Assembly: GCA_946482625.1 (NCBI GenBank)
Contig: CAMLSH010000265.1
Location: 1-5,809, forward strand
Direction: 5' to 3'
Length of the DNA: 5,809 nt
Origin: an uncultured Opitutaceae bacterium
GTDB lineage: Bacteria > Verrucomicrobiota > Verrucomicrobiae > Opitutales > Opitutaceae
The translations under genes and the position numbers were made by a program. Below the pieces are notes generated by a model. That model had not been told where the DNA came from. It made no database searches and saw only the letters and a list, made by a program, of their open reading frames with translations. Shown here piece after piece: positions 1 through 5,583 of the stretch (its first letter is position 1; each line of letters starts with the position of its first letter).

Positions 1-1602
1 GTACCAGAAGTTGGTGCCCTTGGTGGCGATCTTGGCGGCGACGGCGCGGATGACACCGGCGTCGATGAAGGGCTTTTTGTCTTCGCCGTAGAACGCGATG
101 ATCGGAACGCCCCAGGAGCGCTGGCGGCTGATGCACCAATCGGGACGGGATTCGACGGCGCCGCGGATACGGTTTTCGCCCCAGGCGGGGACCCACTGGA
201 CGCCGCCGATGGAGGCGAGTGCGTTGGCGCGCACGTTGTTCTTGTCGAGGGAGACGAACCACTGGTCGACGGCGCGGAAGATGATCGGGGTCTTGGAGCG
301 CCAGCAGTGCGGGTAGCTGTGCGTGAGCTTGGACTTCGCGAGCAGCGCGTTGGCGGCGGCGAGTTTTTTCAGGACGGCGAGATTGGCGGGCGACGGTTTT
401 TTCGCGGCGAGGTCTTCGACGGTTTCGAGGCAAGTGAGGCCGACGAGATCGGCGGGGACTTTGCCGTCGTCGAGGTAGCGGCCGTCGTCACCGACGGGGC
501 AGTAGATTTCTAGGCCGTATTTGAGCCCGGTGAGATAGTCTTCGCCACCGTGGCCGGGCGCGGTGTGGACGGCGCCGGTGCCGCTGTCGGTCGTGACGTA
601 GTCGGCGAGGACGACGGGAGACGCGCGGTCAATGAAAGGATGGCGGGCGGCGAGTTTTTCGAGCGCGGCGCCTTTGACGGTGAGGACGACGCTGGCGCCG
701 GAGAAGTCGGCCGGGAGTGTTTTCGACGTTTTGCCTGCTTCGACGACGGAGTTCAGGAGCGGCTGGGCGACGATGATGCGCTCGGCGCCGAGGTCGGCGA
801 CCACGTAGTCGACTTCTGGATTCAGGGCGATCGCGAGGTTGGCGGGGATCGTCCACGGCGTGGTCGTCCAGATGACGATGAAGAGGGGCTTGTCGGTCGG
901 GAGATTGAACTTCGCGGCTTGATCAGCGGGGACGGCGAACTTCACCCAGATGGCGATGGAGACGTGGTCTTTGTACTCGATCTCGGCTTCGGCGAGGGCC
1001 GTCTCGAAGGGGATCGACCAATACACGGGCTTCTTGCTGCGGTAAACGAGGCCCTTCTCCACAAACGCGGCGAAGGTGCGGATGATGTCGGCTTCGTACG
1101 CGGGGGCTTTGGTTTTGTACTCGTGGGCCCAGTCGGCGAGGACGCCAAGGCGTTGAAATTGTTTGGTCTGGGTTTTGATCCAGCTCTCGGAAAACGCGTC
1201 GCAGAGGGAGCGCATTTCGGCGGTGGAGACTTGTTTGTTCTCCGACTGGAGCTGGCGCATCACCTTTTGCTCGATGGGGAGGCCGTGGCAGTCCCAGCCG
1301 GGCACGTAGGGCGTGCGGTGGCCGGTCATCGTGCGGTAGCGAAGCGTGATGTCCTTGAGCGATTTGTTGAGCGCGGTGCCGATGTGGACGTCGCCGTTGG
1401 TGAAGGGCGGGCCGTCGTGTAGGACGAAGGTCTTTTCGTTGGGCTTACCGTCGGCGGTGGTGGCGCGCTTTTTTTGGATCGCGGCGTAGAGATCTATTTT
1501 TTGCCAGTGGGCGAGACGCACGGGTTCCCGGCCAACGAGGTTGGCGCGCATCGAGAAATCCGTCTTAGGGAGCTGCAGCGTGTCTTTGAGGTCTTGCGCC
1601 AT
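1..1602 (-). CDS. ileS: Isoleucyl-tRNA synthetase, N-terminal 534 residues (3' end outside window)
   Basis: Cytoplasmic class I synthetase that charges tRNA-Ile with isoleucine. The frame is open from the ATG at 1602 to base 1, so the last part of a protein that is usually over 900 residues, including the KMSKS loop and anticodon-binding domain, is outside the window. Seen in the translation: the family-typical N-terminus KDTLQLPKTDFSMRAN (6-21), the nucleotide-binding motif region LHDGPPFTNGDVHIGTALNK (61-80), the active-site segment PGWDCHGLPIE (101-111), ALAEAEIEY (202-210), the CP1 editing-domain signatures WTTTPWTIPAN (245-255) and GTGAVHTAPGHGGEDY (341-356), and RPDWCISRQRSWGVPI (486-501). 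The ATG at 1602 is chosen because the family N-terminus begins there; the in-frame Met at residue 18 would remove it. No Shine-Dalgarno motif precedes either. The fourth HIGH residue is Thr76 instead of His. The gene lies 480 bp downstream of hemY and is likely transcribed separately. Confidence 0.97.
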   Translation of the reverse strand, partial: MAQDLKDTLQLPKTDFSMRANLVGREPVRLAHWQKIDLYAAIQKKRATTADGKPNEKTFVLHDGPPFTNGDVHIGTALNKSLKDITLRYRTMTGHRTPYVPGWDCHGLPIEQKVMRQLQSENKQVSTAEMRSLCDAFSESWIKTQTKQFQRLGVLADWAHEYKTKAPAYEADIIRTFAAFVEKGLVYRSKKPVYWSIPFETALAEAEIEYKDHVSIAIWVKFAVPADQAAKFNLPTDKPLFIVIWTTTPWTIPANLAIALNPEVDYVVADLGAERIIVAQPLLNSVVEAGKTSKTLPADFSGASVVLTVKGAALEKLAARHPFIDRASPVVLADYVTTDSGTGAVHTAPGHGGEDYLTGLKYGLEIYCPVGDDGRYLDDGKVPADLVGLTCLETVEDLAAKKPSPANLAVLKKLAAANALLAKSKLTHSYPHCWRSKTPIIFRAVDQWFVSLDKNNVRANALASIGGVQWVPAWGENRIRGAVESRPDWCISRQRSWGVPIIAFYGEDKKPFIDAGVIRAVAAKIATKGTNFWY

Positions 1603-1623
1603 TGCCAAAATGAAAAGCGCGCA

Positions 1624-1651
1624 AGGCTATGTCGGGAGGTGGGGCCGTCAA
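1624..1651 (-). promoter_or_regulatory. Weak sigma70-like promoter candidate for ileS
   Basis: On the minus strand a TTGACG (plus 1651-1646) is followed after 16 bases by TAGCCT (plus 1629-1624). The first matches the -35 consensus at five of six positions; the second matches the -10 consensus at three, including the usually important first A and last T. A start site about 7 bases further on would leave a leader of only about 15 bases before the ileS ATG at 1602. The match could be chance in a sequence this rich in C and G, so this is a suggestion only. Confidence 0.22.
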
Positions 1652-1800
1652 GGGAAGATGCCAGATTAAGCGGGATCGGAAATCAGAGGGAAAATGAGGC
1701 TGAACGATGTGTGAAAATCGAGACGTGTGCGGAGGCGAAACGAGGTGTGGCGTGGGGAGTTTCGGAGGGGAATCGGATCCGGAGGGGTGAACCACTGATG

Positions 1801-1822
1801 GATTTCGCCAATGGGCGAAATC
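1801..1822. promoter_or_regulatory. Perfect 9-bp inverted repeat with 4-base loop
   Basis: GATTTCGCC at 1801-1809 is exactly reversed and complemented by GGCGAAATC at 1814-1822, leaving a four-base loop. It would form a stable hairpin in RNA from either strand, or a dyad for a DNA-binding protein. On the ileS strand the bases after the stem (CATCAGTGG) are not T-rich, so it is not a classic intrinsic terminator. It lies about 200 bp upstream of the ileS start. The role is unknown. Confidence 0.6.
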
Positions 1823-1868
1823 TTGGGGGTGCGGCTCCGGCTGATCGCCTGCGCGGTTGGGCGGAGGT

Positions 1869-1885
1869 GTCTGCTAATCGCAGAC
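1869..1885. repeat. 6-bp inverted repeat with 5-base loop
   Basis: GTCTGC at 1869-1874 pairs with GCAGAC at 1880-1885 across the loop TAATC. It sits between the 9-bp hairpin and the terminal repeat of the 174-bp element. A stem this short can arise by chance, so it is noted mainly because it adds to the dense dyad structure of this gap. Confidence 0.35.
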
Positions 1886-1899
1886 GGGATATTGGAGGA

Positions 1900-2073
1900 G
1901 GAAATTACACAGAGGACACAGAGGACACGGAGGAATCACGGAGGTTGGAGAGACGTTTTTGGAAATCGGATGTCGCAGAGCTGATCGAGTCTGGTGGGGC
2001 GAGGATTCTGAGGGGGCGCAGACAGATCCTCGGTGGGCTCTGGTTTGTTCTCCGTGAACTCTGTGTAATTTCC
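1900..2073. repeat. 174-bp MITE/REP-like element with 15-bp perfect terminal inverted repeats
   Basis: GGAAATTACACAGAG at 1900-1914 is exactly inverted at 2059-2073. The arms remain similar further in, since both continue to a CACGGAG motif, but the left arm carries extra 9-bp units. The interior (about 120 bp) encodes nothing recognisable and contains a further 7-bp inverted pair, CGAGGAT (2000-2006) and ATCCTCG (2026-2032). The element begins 10 bp after the hemY stop codon. Terminal inverted repeats, small size and lack of coding capacity fit a non-autonomous element or a REP-type palindromic unit. No clear target-site duplication of a few bases was seen directly at the ends. ACACAGAGG-type intergenic repeats are known to me from several GC-rich phyla, including Verrucomicrobia; this is from memory. 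Confidence 0.65.
1907..1944. repeat. 9-bp tandem repeat ACACAGAGG, three clear units plus one degenerate
   Basis: Units are ACACAGAGG (1907-1915), ACACAGAGG (1916-1924) and ACACGGAGG (1925-1933), followed after two bases by TCACGGAGG (1936-1944). They form the left arm of the 174-bp inverted-repeat element. The right arm has a single CACAGAG plus CACGGAG, so the arms differ by roughly one 9-bp unit, as expected from slippage. Confidence 0.8.
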
Positions 2074-2082
2074 GAGTCTGGT

Positions 2083-3585
2083 TCAGCGGACTGCGCGGTC
2101 GGCGAGGGCGAGGCCGGCTTGGAGGCAGGCGGGGACGGAGATACCGTCGCGAACTTGTCCACCGATGTGGAGGCGCGGGTAGGTGTGCTCGCAGGTTTCG
2201 ATCGCGTTGAGGAATCGTTCGTGGCCGAGGTTGTATTGGGGGATCGCGTGCGACCAGACGTTGTGGCGGAGGAAAACAGGATCGCCGGTCACGCCGAGCA
2301 GTTGGCGGAGGTCGGCGAGGATTTCCGCGAGGAGTGCAGCGGTGGGCAGAGCGGCGATTTCGGGCTGGCGGGTGCCGCCGGCGAGGACGGTGATCGCAAC
2401 GTGGCCGTCGGGCGCGCGGCCCGGGAAGAGGCTGGAGGAGAAGAGCGCGCCGAGGATTTTTTTGTTTTCGAGTGCGGGGATGAGGGCGCCGAATCCATCG
2501 AGTGGATGCGCGACTTGTTCACGGCGAAAGCCGAGGAAGATCGAGGCGACGGGCGGGTGGAGGACGTCGGCAAGCGCGGCGAGCGGGCGTTCGGCGAGGG
2601 CGCGGTGGTCGTTGGTGGTGAAGACGAGTTTCGCGAGGGCGTGCGCAGGGACCGCGAGGATGACGGACGAAAAGTTTTCGGTGTGAAGATCGCTGGAGGA
2701 GGCGACGGGCGTCTGCGCGCGACCGGGAGCGTGGGGCGTGGCGGGGACGTCAGGCGTGTGTTGCGGAGGGGAGGAAAAGAGGTGGCGAAAGGAGATGCGC
2801 CACGGAGAACCGGGAGCTAGGGGCGGCGTGAGCGATTCGACGGGCGTGGAGAGTGAAATGGTGCCGGGCGGGAGAGCGCGGGCGAGGGTGTCGGGAAGCG
2901 TTTGCAGGCCGTCGCGGAACGAAAGGAGGCGAGTTTTGGGTTCGCCGCGGTGTTTGCGGGCGCGGGCCTGTGAGATCATGCCGCGGATCAGCGAGCCGTG
3001 GGTTTGCTCGGCGGTCCAGAGCGACGGGAAGGAGTAACGGGCGGAAAGTTTTTCGGGATCGCCGGCGTAGACGCCGGAGACGAAGGGGTTGAAGGCGTAA
3101 TCGAGGAACTCGCGACCGAAGTGTTCGCGGATGAGGGTGGCGAGAGAGACGTCGGCCGGGCGTTCGCGCGGGCTCATGCCGAGATCGCGGAGAACGCGGA
3201 GTTTCCCAAGTGAGGAAAAGATCGAGGTGGTTAGCAGGCCGGGCGGCGAACTGGGTGCGGCGTGGAGTCGGTCGCGGCGGACAAGGAAGCGTTTTTTCGC
3301 GTTGGGCGAGGTGACGACGACCGAGGCCGTCAGATCGAGCGAGGTGAGGAGGTCGGCGGTTTCGCGGGAGTTTTCCTGGAAAGAATTGGGGCCGGATTCG
3401 ATGAGCCAGCCGTCGGGTGTGCGTTCACTGCGGATGACGCCGCCGACACGCGGAGAGGCTTCGAAGAGGCGGACGCGGTGGCCGAGTCGCGTCAGGCGGT
3501 AGGCGGCGGCGAGGCCGGTGATGCCTCCGCCGATGACGGCGATGGGGAGCGAGGCGGCGTTAGGAGTTGAGGAAGAGGTGGCCAC
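2083..3585 (-). CDS. hemY: Protoporphyrinogen/coproporphyrinogen oxidase, FAD-dependent HemY type
   Basis: 500-residue FAD flavoenzyme that oxidises a porphyrinogen to the aromatic porphyrin in late haem synthesis; such enzymes are soluble or peripheral membrane proteins. It may equally be annotated hemG or cgoX, and sequence alone does not settle whether it takes proto- or coproporphyrinogen. Seen: the Rossmann dinucleotide-binding motif GGGITG (19-24) ending in the acidic residue of LFEA (40-43), VGGVIRS (47-53), ESGPNSFQ (63-70), NPFVSGVYAGDPEKLS (166-181), ILGALFSSSLFPGRAPDG (377-394), and the C-terminal FAD segment LHIGGQVRDGISVPACLQAG (472-491). A Pro/Ser-rich stretch at about 257-305 looks like an insertion. 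The start is GTG at 3585, the only ATG, GTG or TTG between the upstream stop region and the Rossmann motif, and it lies inside a repeat. It is 35 bp downstream of the lipoprotein stop, probably in one transcript with hemE. Confidence 0.93.
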   Translation of the reverse strand: MATSSSTPNAASLPIAVIGGGITGLAAAYRLTRLGHRVRLFEASPRVGGVIRSERTPDGWLIESGPNSFQENSRETADLLTSLDLTASVVVTSPNAKKRFLVRRDRLHAAPSSPPGLLTTSIFSSLGKLRVLRDLGMSPRERPADVSLATLIREHFGREFLDYAFNPFVSGVYAGDPEKLSARYSFPSLWTAEQTHGSLIRGMISQARARKHRGEPKTRLLSFRDGLQTLPDTLARALPPGTISLSTPVESLTPPLAPGSPWRISFRHLFSSPPQHTPDVPATPHAPGRAQTPVASSSDLHTENFSSVILAVPAHALAKLVFTTNDHRALAERPLAALADVLHPPVASIFLGFRREQVAHPLDGFGALIPALENKKILGALFSSSLFPGRAPDGHVAITVLAGGTRQPEIAALPTAALLAEILADLRQLLGVTGDPVFLRHNVWSHAIPQYNLGHERFLNAIETCEHTYPRLHIGGQVRDGISVPACLQAGLALADRAVR

Positions 3586-3610
3586 GAAGAGGCGCGAACA
3601 GACGCAAAAC
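3579..3610 (-). repeat. GGCGC-type intergenic repeat, copy B, containing the hemY start codon
   Basis: Read on the plus strand, this 32-bp stretch shares TGGCCAC, GGCGC and CGCAAAAC, in the same order and nearly the same spacing, with the copy at 4040-4069. It is made of two roughly 10-bp units (GAAGAGGCGC, GAACAGACGC). Read on the coding strand it runs into GTGGCC, the first two codons of hemY. Confidence 0.65.
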
Positions 3611-3620
3611 TAGGCAAGAG

Positions 3621-4046
3621 TTAGTGCTTTGACGGGGCCGCTTGCAGCGAGACCGGTGTTTTTCCGAAGTAGGCGGTTTGATCGAAAAAGAAATCGCGGA
3701 GAGATCCGTCGGAAAGCTGGCGAGTGTAGATACTGTAGATTTTGCCGTCGTGAACGTCGGTGCGATGGGAGAAGACAATCAGCTCATCTTTACCCTCGGA
3801 TGCGGGTATGGACTCAACATGACGGGCGTCAGGATGGTTTTGATTAATCCATTCATGCTCCGCGATGAGCCCTTCTTCCTGAGAACGTGCCGAAATCTGA
3901 ATAGCCAGTTCGTACGAACTACCGTCACGCACCTTTGCCCCTGCCTCGGTACGAACCGAGTCTACTTTTGGTGAAGACGCGCAGCCAGTCCACGTCGTGG
4001 CGATGAAAAGAGAAGTAGTGAGAAATATGGTGGGAAGGTTGGCCAC
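3621..4046 (-). CDS. Putative small lipoprotein of unknown function
   Basis: 141 residues from a GTG at 4046. I do not recognise a named family. The N-terminus is a hydrophobic stretch (PTIFLTTSLFIATTW, 5-19) followed by TGC with Cys22 and a polar ASSPK, which suggests a lipoprotein signal. It is imperfect: Trp at -3 of the lipobox is unusual and no Lys or Arg precedes the hydrophobic stretch. The mature part is polar, with GSSYELAIQI (42-51), GLIAEHEWINQNHPDAR (59-75) and a C-terminal RDFFFDQTAYFGK (117-129). The aEHxWI...hP and FD...FGK pattern recalls small uncharacterised proteins I have seen in related bacteria. GTG 4046 is the only usual start codon between the hemE stop and the lipobox; the ATG at 4211 would overlap hemE and add an arginine-rich repeat-derived leader. 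G or C ends 22 of 50 codons (residues 24-73), against 44 of the first 50 of hemE. Confidence 0.7.
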   Translation of the reverse strand: MANLPTIFLTTSLFIATTWTGCASSPKVDSVRTEAGAKVRDGSSYELAIQISARSQEEGLIAEHEWINQNHPDARHVESIPASEGKDELIVFSHRTDVHDGKIYSIYTRQLSDGSLRDFFFDQTAYFGKTPVSLQAAPSKH

Positions 4047-4069
4047 AAAAGGCGCAGAAGGCGCAAAAC
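4040..4069 (-). repeat. GGCGC-type intergenic repeat, copy A, containing the lipoprotein start codon
   Basis: On the plus strand this is TGGCCAC followed by two 9-bp units (AAAAGGCGC, AGAAGGCGC) and AAAAC. It lies in the same orientation as the copy at 3579-3610, so the two form a direct repeat bracketing the lipoprotein gene. On the coding strand it runs into GTGGCC, which gives the first two codons of the lipoprotein. Confidence 0.65.
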
Positions 4070-4165
4070 GGAGGATTTTGGATGCGGAGCGGTCGGGTGA
4101 TGAGAGGAAGAAAACGCGGAGGCGAGCGGAGCGGCGAGGTGGCAGAAAAGCGCGTGATATGGGAT
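4047..4165. other. 119-bp hemE-lipoprotein spacer
   Basis: Non-coding spacer between the hemE TAA and the lipoprotein GTG. It contains most of repeat copy A and a direct 9-bp repeat GCGGAGCGG (4084-4092 and 4126-4134). No terminator-like hairpin with a T-run on the minus strand was seen, so read-through from hemE is plausible. No Shine-Dalgarno motif precedes the GTG. Confidence 0.5.
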
Positions 4166-5221
4166 TTAGTTTTTCCAGGTGGTGACAGTGTCTACCAGGG
4201 CTTGCATGCACTCGATTTTGGCGGCGGGGGTGATGCCGTGGCCGAGGTTGAAGATGTGGCCGTGGGCGCCGCGCATCGACTCGAGGAGGCGGGTGGTTTC
4301 ACGGGCGACGATCTCGGGCGTCGTTTGCATGAGGACCGGGTCGAGGTTGCCTTGAACGGCGATGTTGTCGGGGAGATTGCGACGCGTGATGGCGAGCTCG
4401 TGCGTCCAGTCGAGGCTGATGGCTTTGACGCCGGAGAAGGCCTGGTCGGTGAGCTGCGTGGCGGTGCCTTTGGCGTAGAGGATGACCGGAAAACCGGCGG
4501 GGAGGGCGGCGACGATCTGGCGTATCCAGCGGAGGGATGCGGCTTGGTAATCCTGGCCGGAGAGGATGCCGCCCCAGGAGTCGAAGATCTGGATGGCGTC
4601 GGCGCCGGCGCGGATCTGCATTTGGAAATAGACGATGAGCGCGGCAGTGAGTTTTTCGAGAAGGGCGTCGAAGGTGGCGCGGTCGGTGTAGAAGAGAAGT
4701 TTGACGCGTTCGAAGTCGTCGGAGCTACCGCCTTCGACCATGTAGGTGGCGAGTGTCCACGGGGAGCCGCCGAACCCGAGGAGGGCTTTATGGGCGATGG
4801 CGGGATCGGAGGTGGTGGTGAGTTCTTTTTTGAGGAGCGCGAGGGTTTCGCCGACGTAAGAAAGTTTTTCGGCCACGGCTTCGGCGGGGGCGAGGGCGTC
4901 GATTTGTGCGCGTGTTTCGAGGCGGTAGGCCATGGCGATGCCGCCGGTGTCGCGGAAAGCATAGGGCTGGCCGAGGGCTTCGGGGATGACGAGGATGTCG
5001 GAGAAGAGGATCGCGGCGTCGAGGCCGTGGAAGCGGCGCAGGGGCTGAAGGGTGACTTCGGTGGCGAGCGCGGGGGTCTTCACCATTTCGAGGAAGGAGG
5101 ACTTGGCTTTGAGCGCGCGGTATTCGGGCAGGTAGCGTCCGGCCTGGCGCATGACCCAGAGGGGCGGGCGTTCGAGGGGCTGGCAGCTGACGGCGGCGAG
5201 GAAGCGGGCGCGGGAAGTCAT
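4166..5221 (-). CDS. hemE: Uroporphyrinogen decarboxylase
   Basis: 351 residues, the normal family length. This cytoplasmic, cofactor-free TIM-barrel enzyme removes the four acetate carboxyls of uroporphyrinogen III to give coproporphyrinogen III. Seen: the first family signature RPPLWVMRQAGRYLPEY (18-34), with active-site arginines Arg25 and Arg29; FSDILVIPEALG (73-84), with the catalytic Asp75; the second signature GFGGSPWTLATYMVEGG (149-165), with Tyr160; FDSWGG (213-218), with Ser215; GNLDP (291-295); and NLGHGI (325-330), with His328. These correspond to human Arg37, Asp86, Tyr164, Ser219 and His339 by motif position. Nothing essential is missing. The ATG at 5221 gives the usual short lead before the first signature; no Shine-Dalgarno motif precedes it. 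It is followed by the lipoprotein and hemY genes on the same strand and preceded by a toxin-antitoxin pair. Confidence 0.97.
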   Translation of the reverse strand: MTSRARFLAAVSCQPLERPPLWVMRQAGRYLPEYRALKAKSSFLEMVKTPALATEVTLQPLRRFHGLDAAILFSDILVIPEALGQPYAFRDTGGIAMAYRLETRAQIDALAPAEAVAEKLSYVGETLALLKKELTTTSDPAIAHKALLGFGGSPWTLATYMVEGGSSDDFERVKLLFYTDRATFDALLEKLTAALIVYFQMQIRAGADAIQIFDSWGGILSGQDYQAASLRWIRQIVAALPAGFPVILYAKGTATQLTDQAFSGVKAISLDWTHELAITRRNLPDNIAVQGNLDPVLMQTTPEIVARETTRLLESMRGAHGHIFNLGHGITPAAKIECMQALVDTVTTWKN

Positions 5222-5230
5222 GAAGGGGAA

Positions 5231-5265
5231 ACGTTCAACGCTGAACGTTTAACGCTCAACGCTCA
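5231..5265. repeat. Five tandem 7-bp units (ACGYTNA) upstream of hemE
   Basis: Plus-strand units are ACGTTCA, ACGCTGA, ACGTTTA, ACGCTCA and ACGCTCA in perfect 7-bp register from 5231 to 5265. The array ends 10 bp before the hemE start codon and fills more than half of the 65-bp gap between the toxin stop and hemE. It should therefore lie in the hemE leader or promoter. It is too short and too tightly spaced for a CRISPR array, which needs unique spacers. Confidence 0.85.
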
Positions 5266-5286
5266 AGTTGAGGGGATGGTTCGCGT

Positions 5287-5580
5287 TCAATGACGCGCTG
5301 AACCGAAATCTGGGCGGCGTTGGTGATGACGCAAAACGAGGATGCGAACGCCGGCGGCATCTTCTCGGAAAAGGAGATGGTAGGGAAAGTGTGGGAGGTT
5401 TGCGCGGCGCAGTCCGGGAGCGATGAAATGAAATCGCGTGGGCTCATGCGCGATCGTGAAGATCGTCATTTCCAATTCGGCGAAAAAGCGGTCGGCCAGA
5501 CGTGAACCGCCTTCTTCTTCGTAGAATCGCAGAATAGTCCGCAGGTCGTTTTGAACGAGCGGATGAAAGATCAGCGGCAT
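5287..5580 (-). CDS. ParE/RelE superfamily toxin of a type II toxin-antitoxin module
   Basis: 97 residues, typical length. It shows the family pattern: N-terminal beta strand and helix LIFHPLVQNDLRTILRFYEEEGGSRLADRFFAELE (3-37), the central HEPTRFHFIAPGLRRANL (45-62), the strand FPYHLLFRED (65-74) and the C-terminal strand VRILVLRHHQRRPDFG (78-93). Arg58/59, Tyr67, Arg72 and His85/86 are the conserved basic and aromatic positions visible. The fold is shared by gyrase-poisoning ParE toxins and mRNA-cutting RelE toxins, and the sequence does not settle which. It starts 3 bp after the antitoxin stop, so the pair is almost certainly co-transcribed and its antitoxin should neutralise it by direct binding. 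No truncation is seen, so it looks intact. Confidence 0.9.
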   Translation of the reverse strand: MPLIFHPLVQNDLRTILRFYEEEGGSRLADRFFAELEMTIFTIAHEPTRFHFIAPGLRRANLPHFPYHLLFREDAAGVRILVLRHHQRRPDFGSARH

Positions 5581-5583
5581 CGC

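Larger units (their letters stand above)
1603..2082. other. 480-bp non-coding gap between hemY and ileS
   Basis: No frame in this stretch looks like a real gene. The short open frames that cross it are low-complexity readings of the repeats or of the ends of the flanking genes. From the hemY side it holds a 174-bp inverted-repeat element (2073-1900), a 6-bp hairpin (1885-1869), a perfect 9-bp hairpin (1822-1801), a duplicated CGGAGGGG octamer (1763-1770 and 1780-1787), and a weak promoter candidate near 1651-1624. No T-box features (specifier loop, antiterminator with its conserved bulge) are visible, and no hairpin followed by a U-run was found after hemY. Confidence 0.7.

Noticed and set aside
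550..1422. 290-codon open frame on the plus strand
   Set aside because: It is antisense to ileS, with a repetitive Gly/Asp/Val composition typical of shadow frames.
1565..1795. 76-codon minus-strand frame in the ileS upstream region
   Set aside because: It overlaps the ileS start in another frame, is rich in Pro/His/Ser without a motif, and has no ribosome binding site.
1801..1822. Intrinsic terminator of hemY
   Set aside because: The stem is perfect, but the minus-strand bases after it have no T-run, and it lies over 260 bp after the hemY stop.
1603..1900. T-box or other amino-acid riboswitch leader for ileS
   Set aside because: No conserved T-box bulge sequence, specifier loop or terminator/antiterminator pair could be found, and such leaders are not expected in this kind of organism.
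1907..1944. CRISPR-like reading of the short tandem repeats
   Set aside because: The 9-bp units here and the 7-bp units at 5231-5265 abut without spacers and are far shorter than CRISPR repeats; no cas gene is present.
1474..2820. 448-codon open frame on the plus strand
   Set aside because: It lies antisense to hemY and ileS, runs through the non-coding repeat element, and gives a low-complexity Gly/Glu/Arg/Val protein with no recognisable motif. In GC-rich genes the opposite strand often lacks stops.
3621..4211. Longer lipoprotein reading frame starting at ATG 4211
   Set aside because: It would overlap the hemE end by 46 bp and add a 55-residue leader, rich in Arg and translated through the repeat, in front of a plausible signal peptide. 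GTG 4046 fits better.
4082..5293. 403-codon open frame on the plus strand
   Set aside because: It is antisense to the entire hemE gene, whose conserved motifs are unmistakable, and the translation is Gly/Glu/Asp-rich with no domain.
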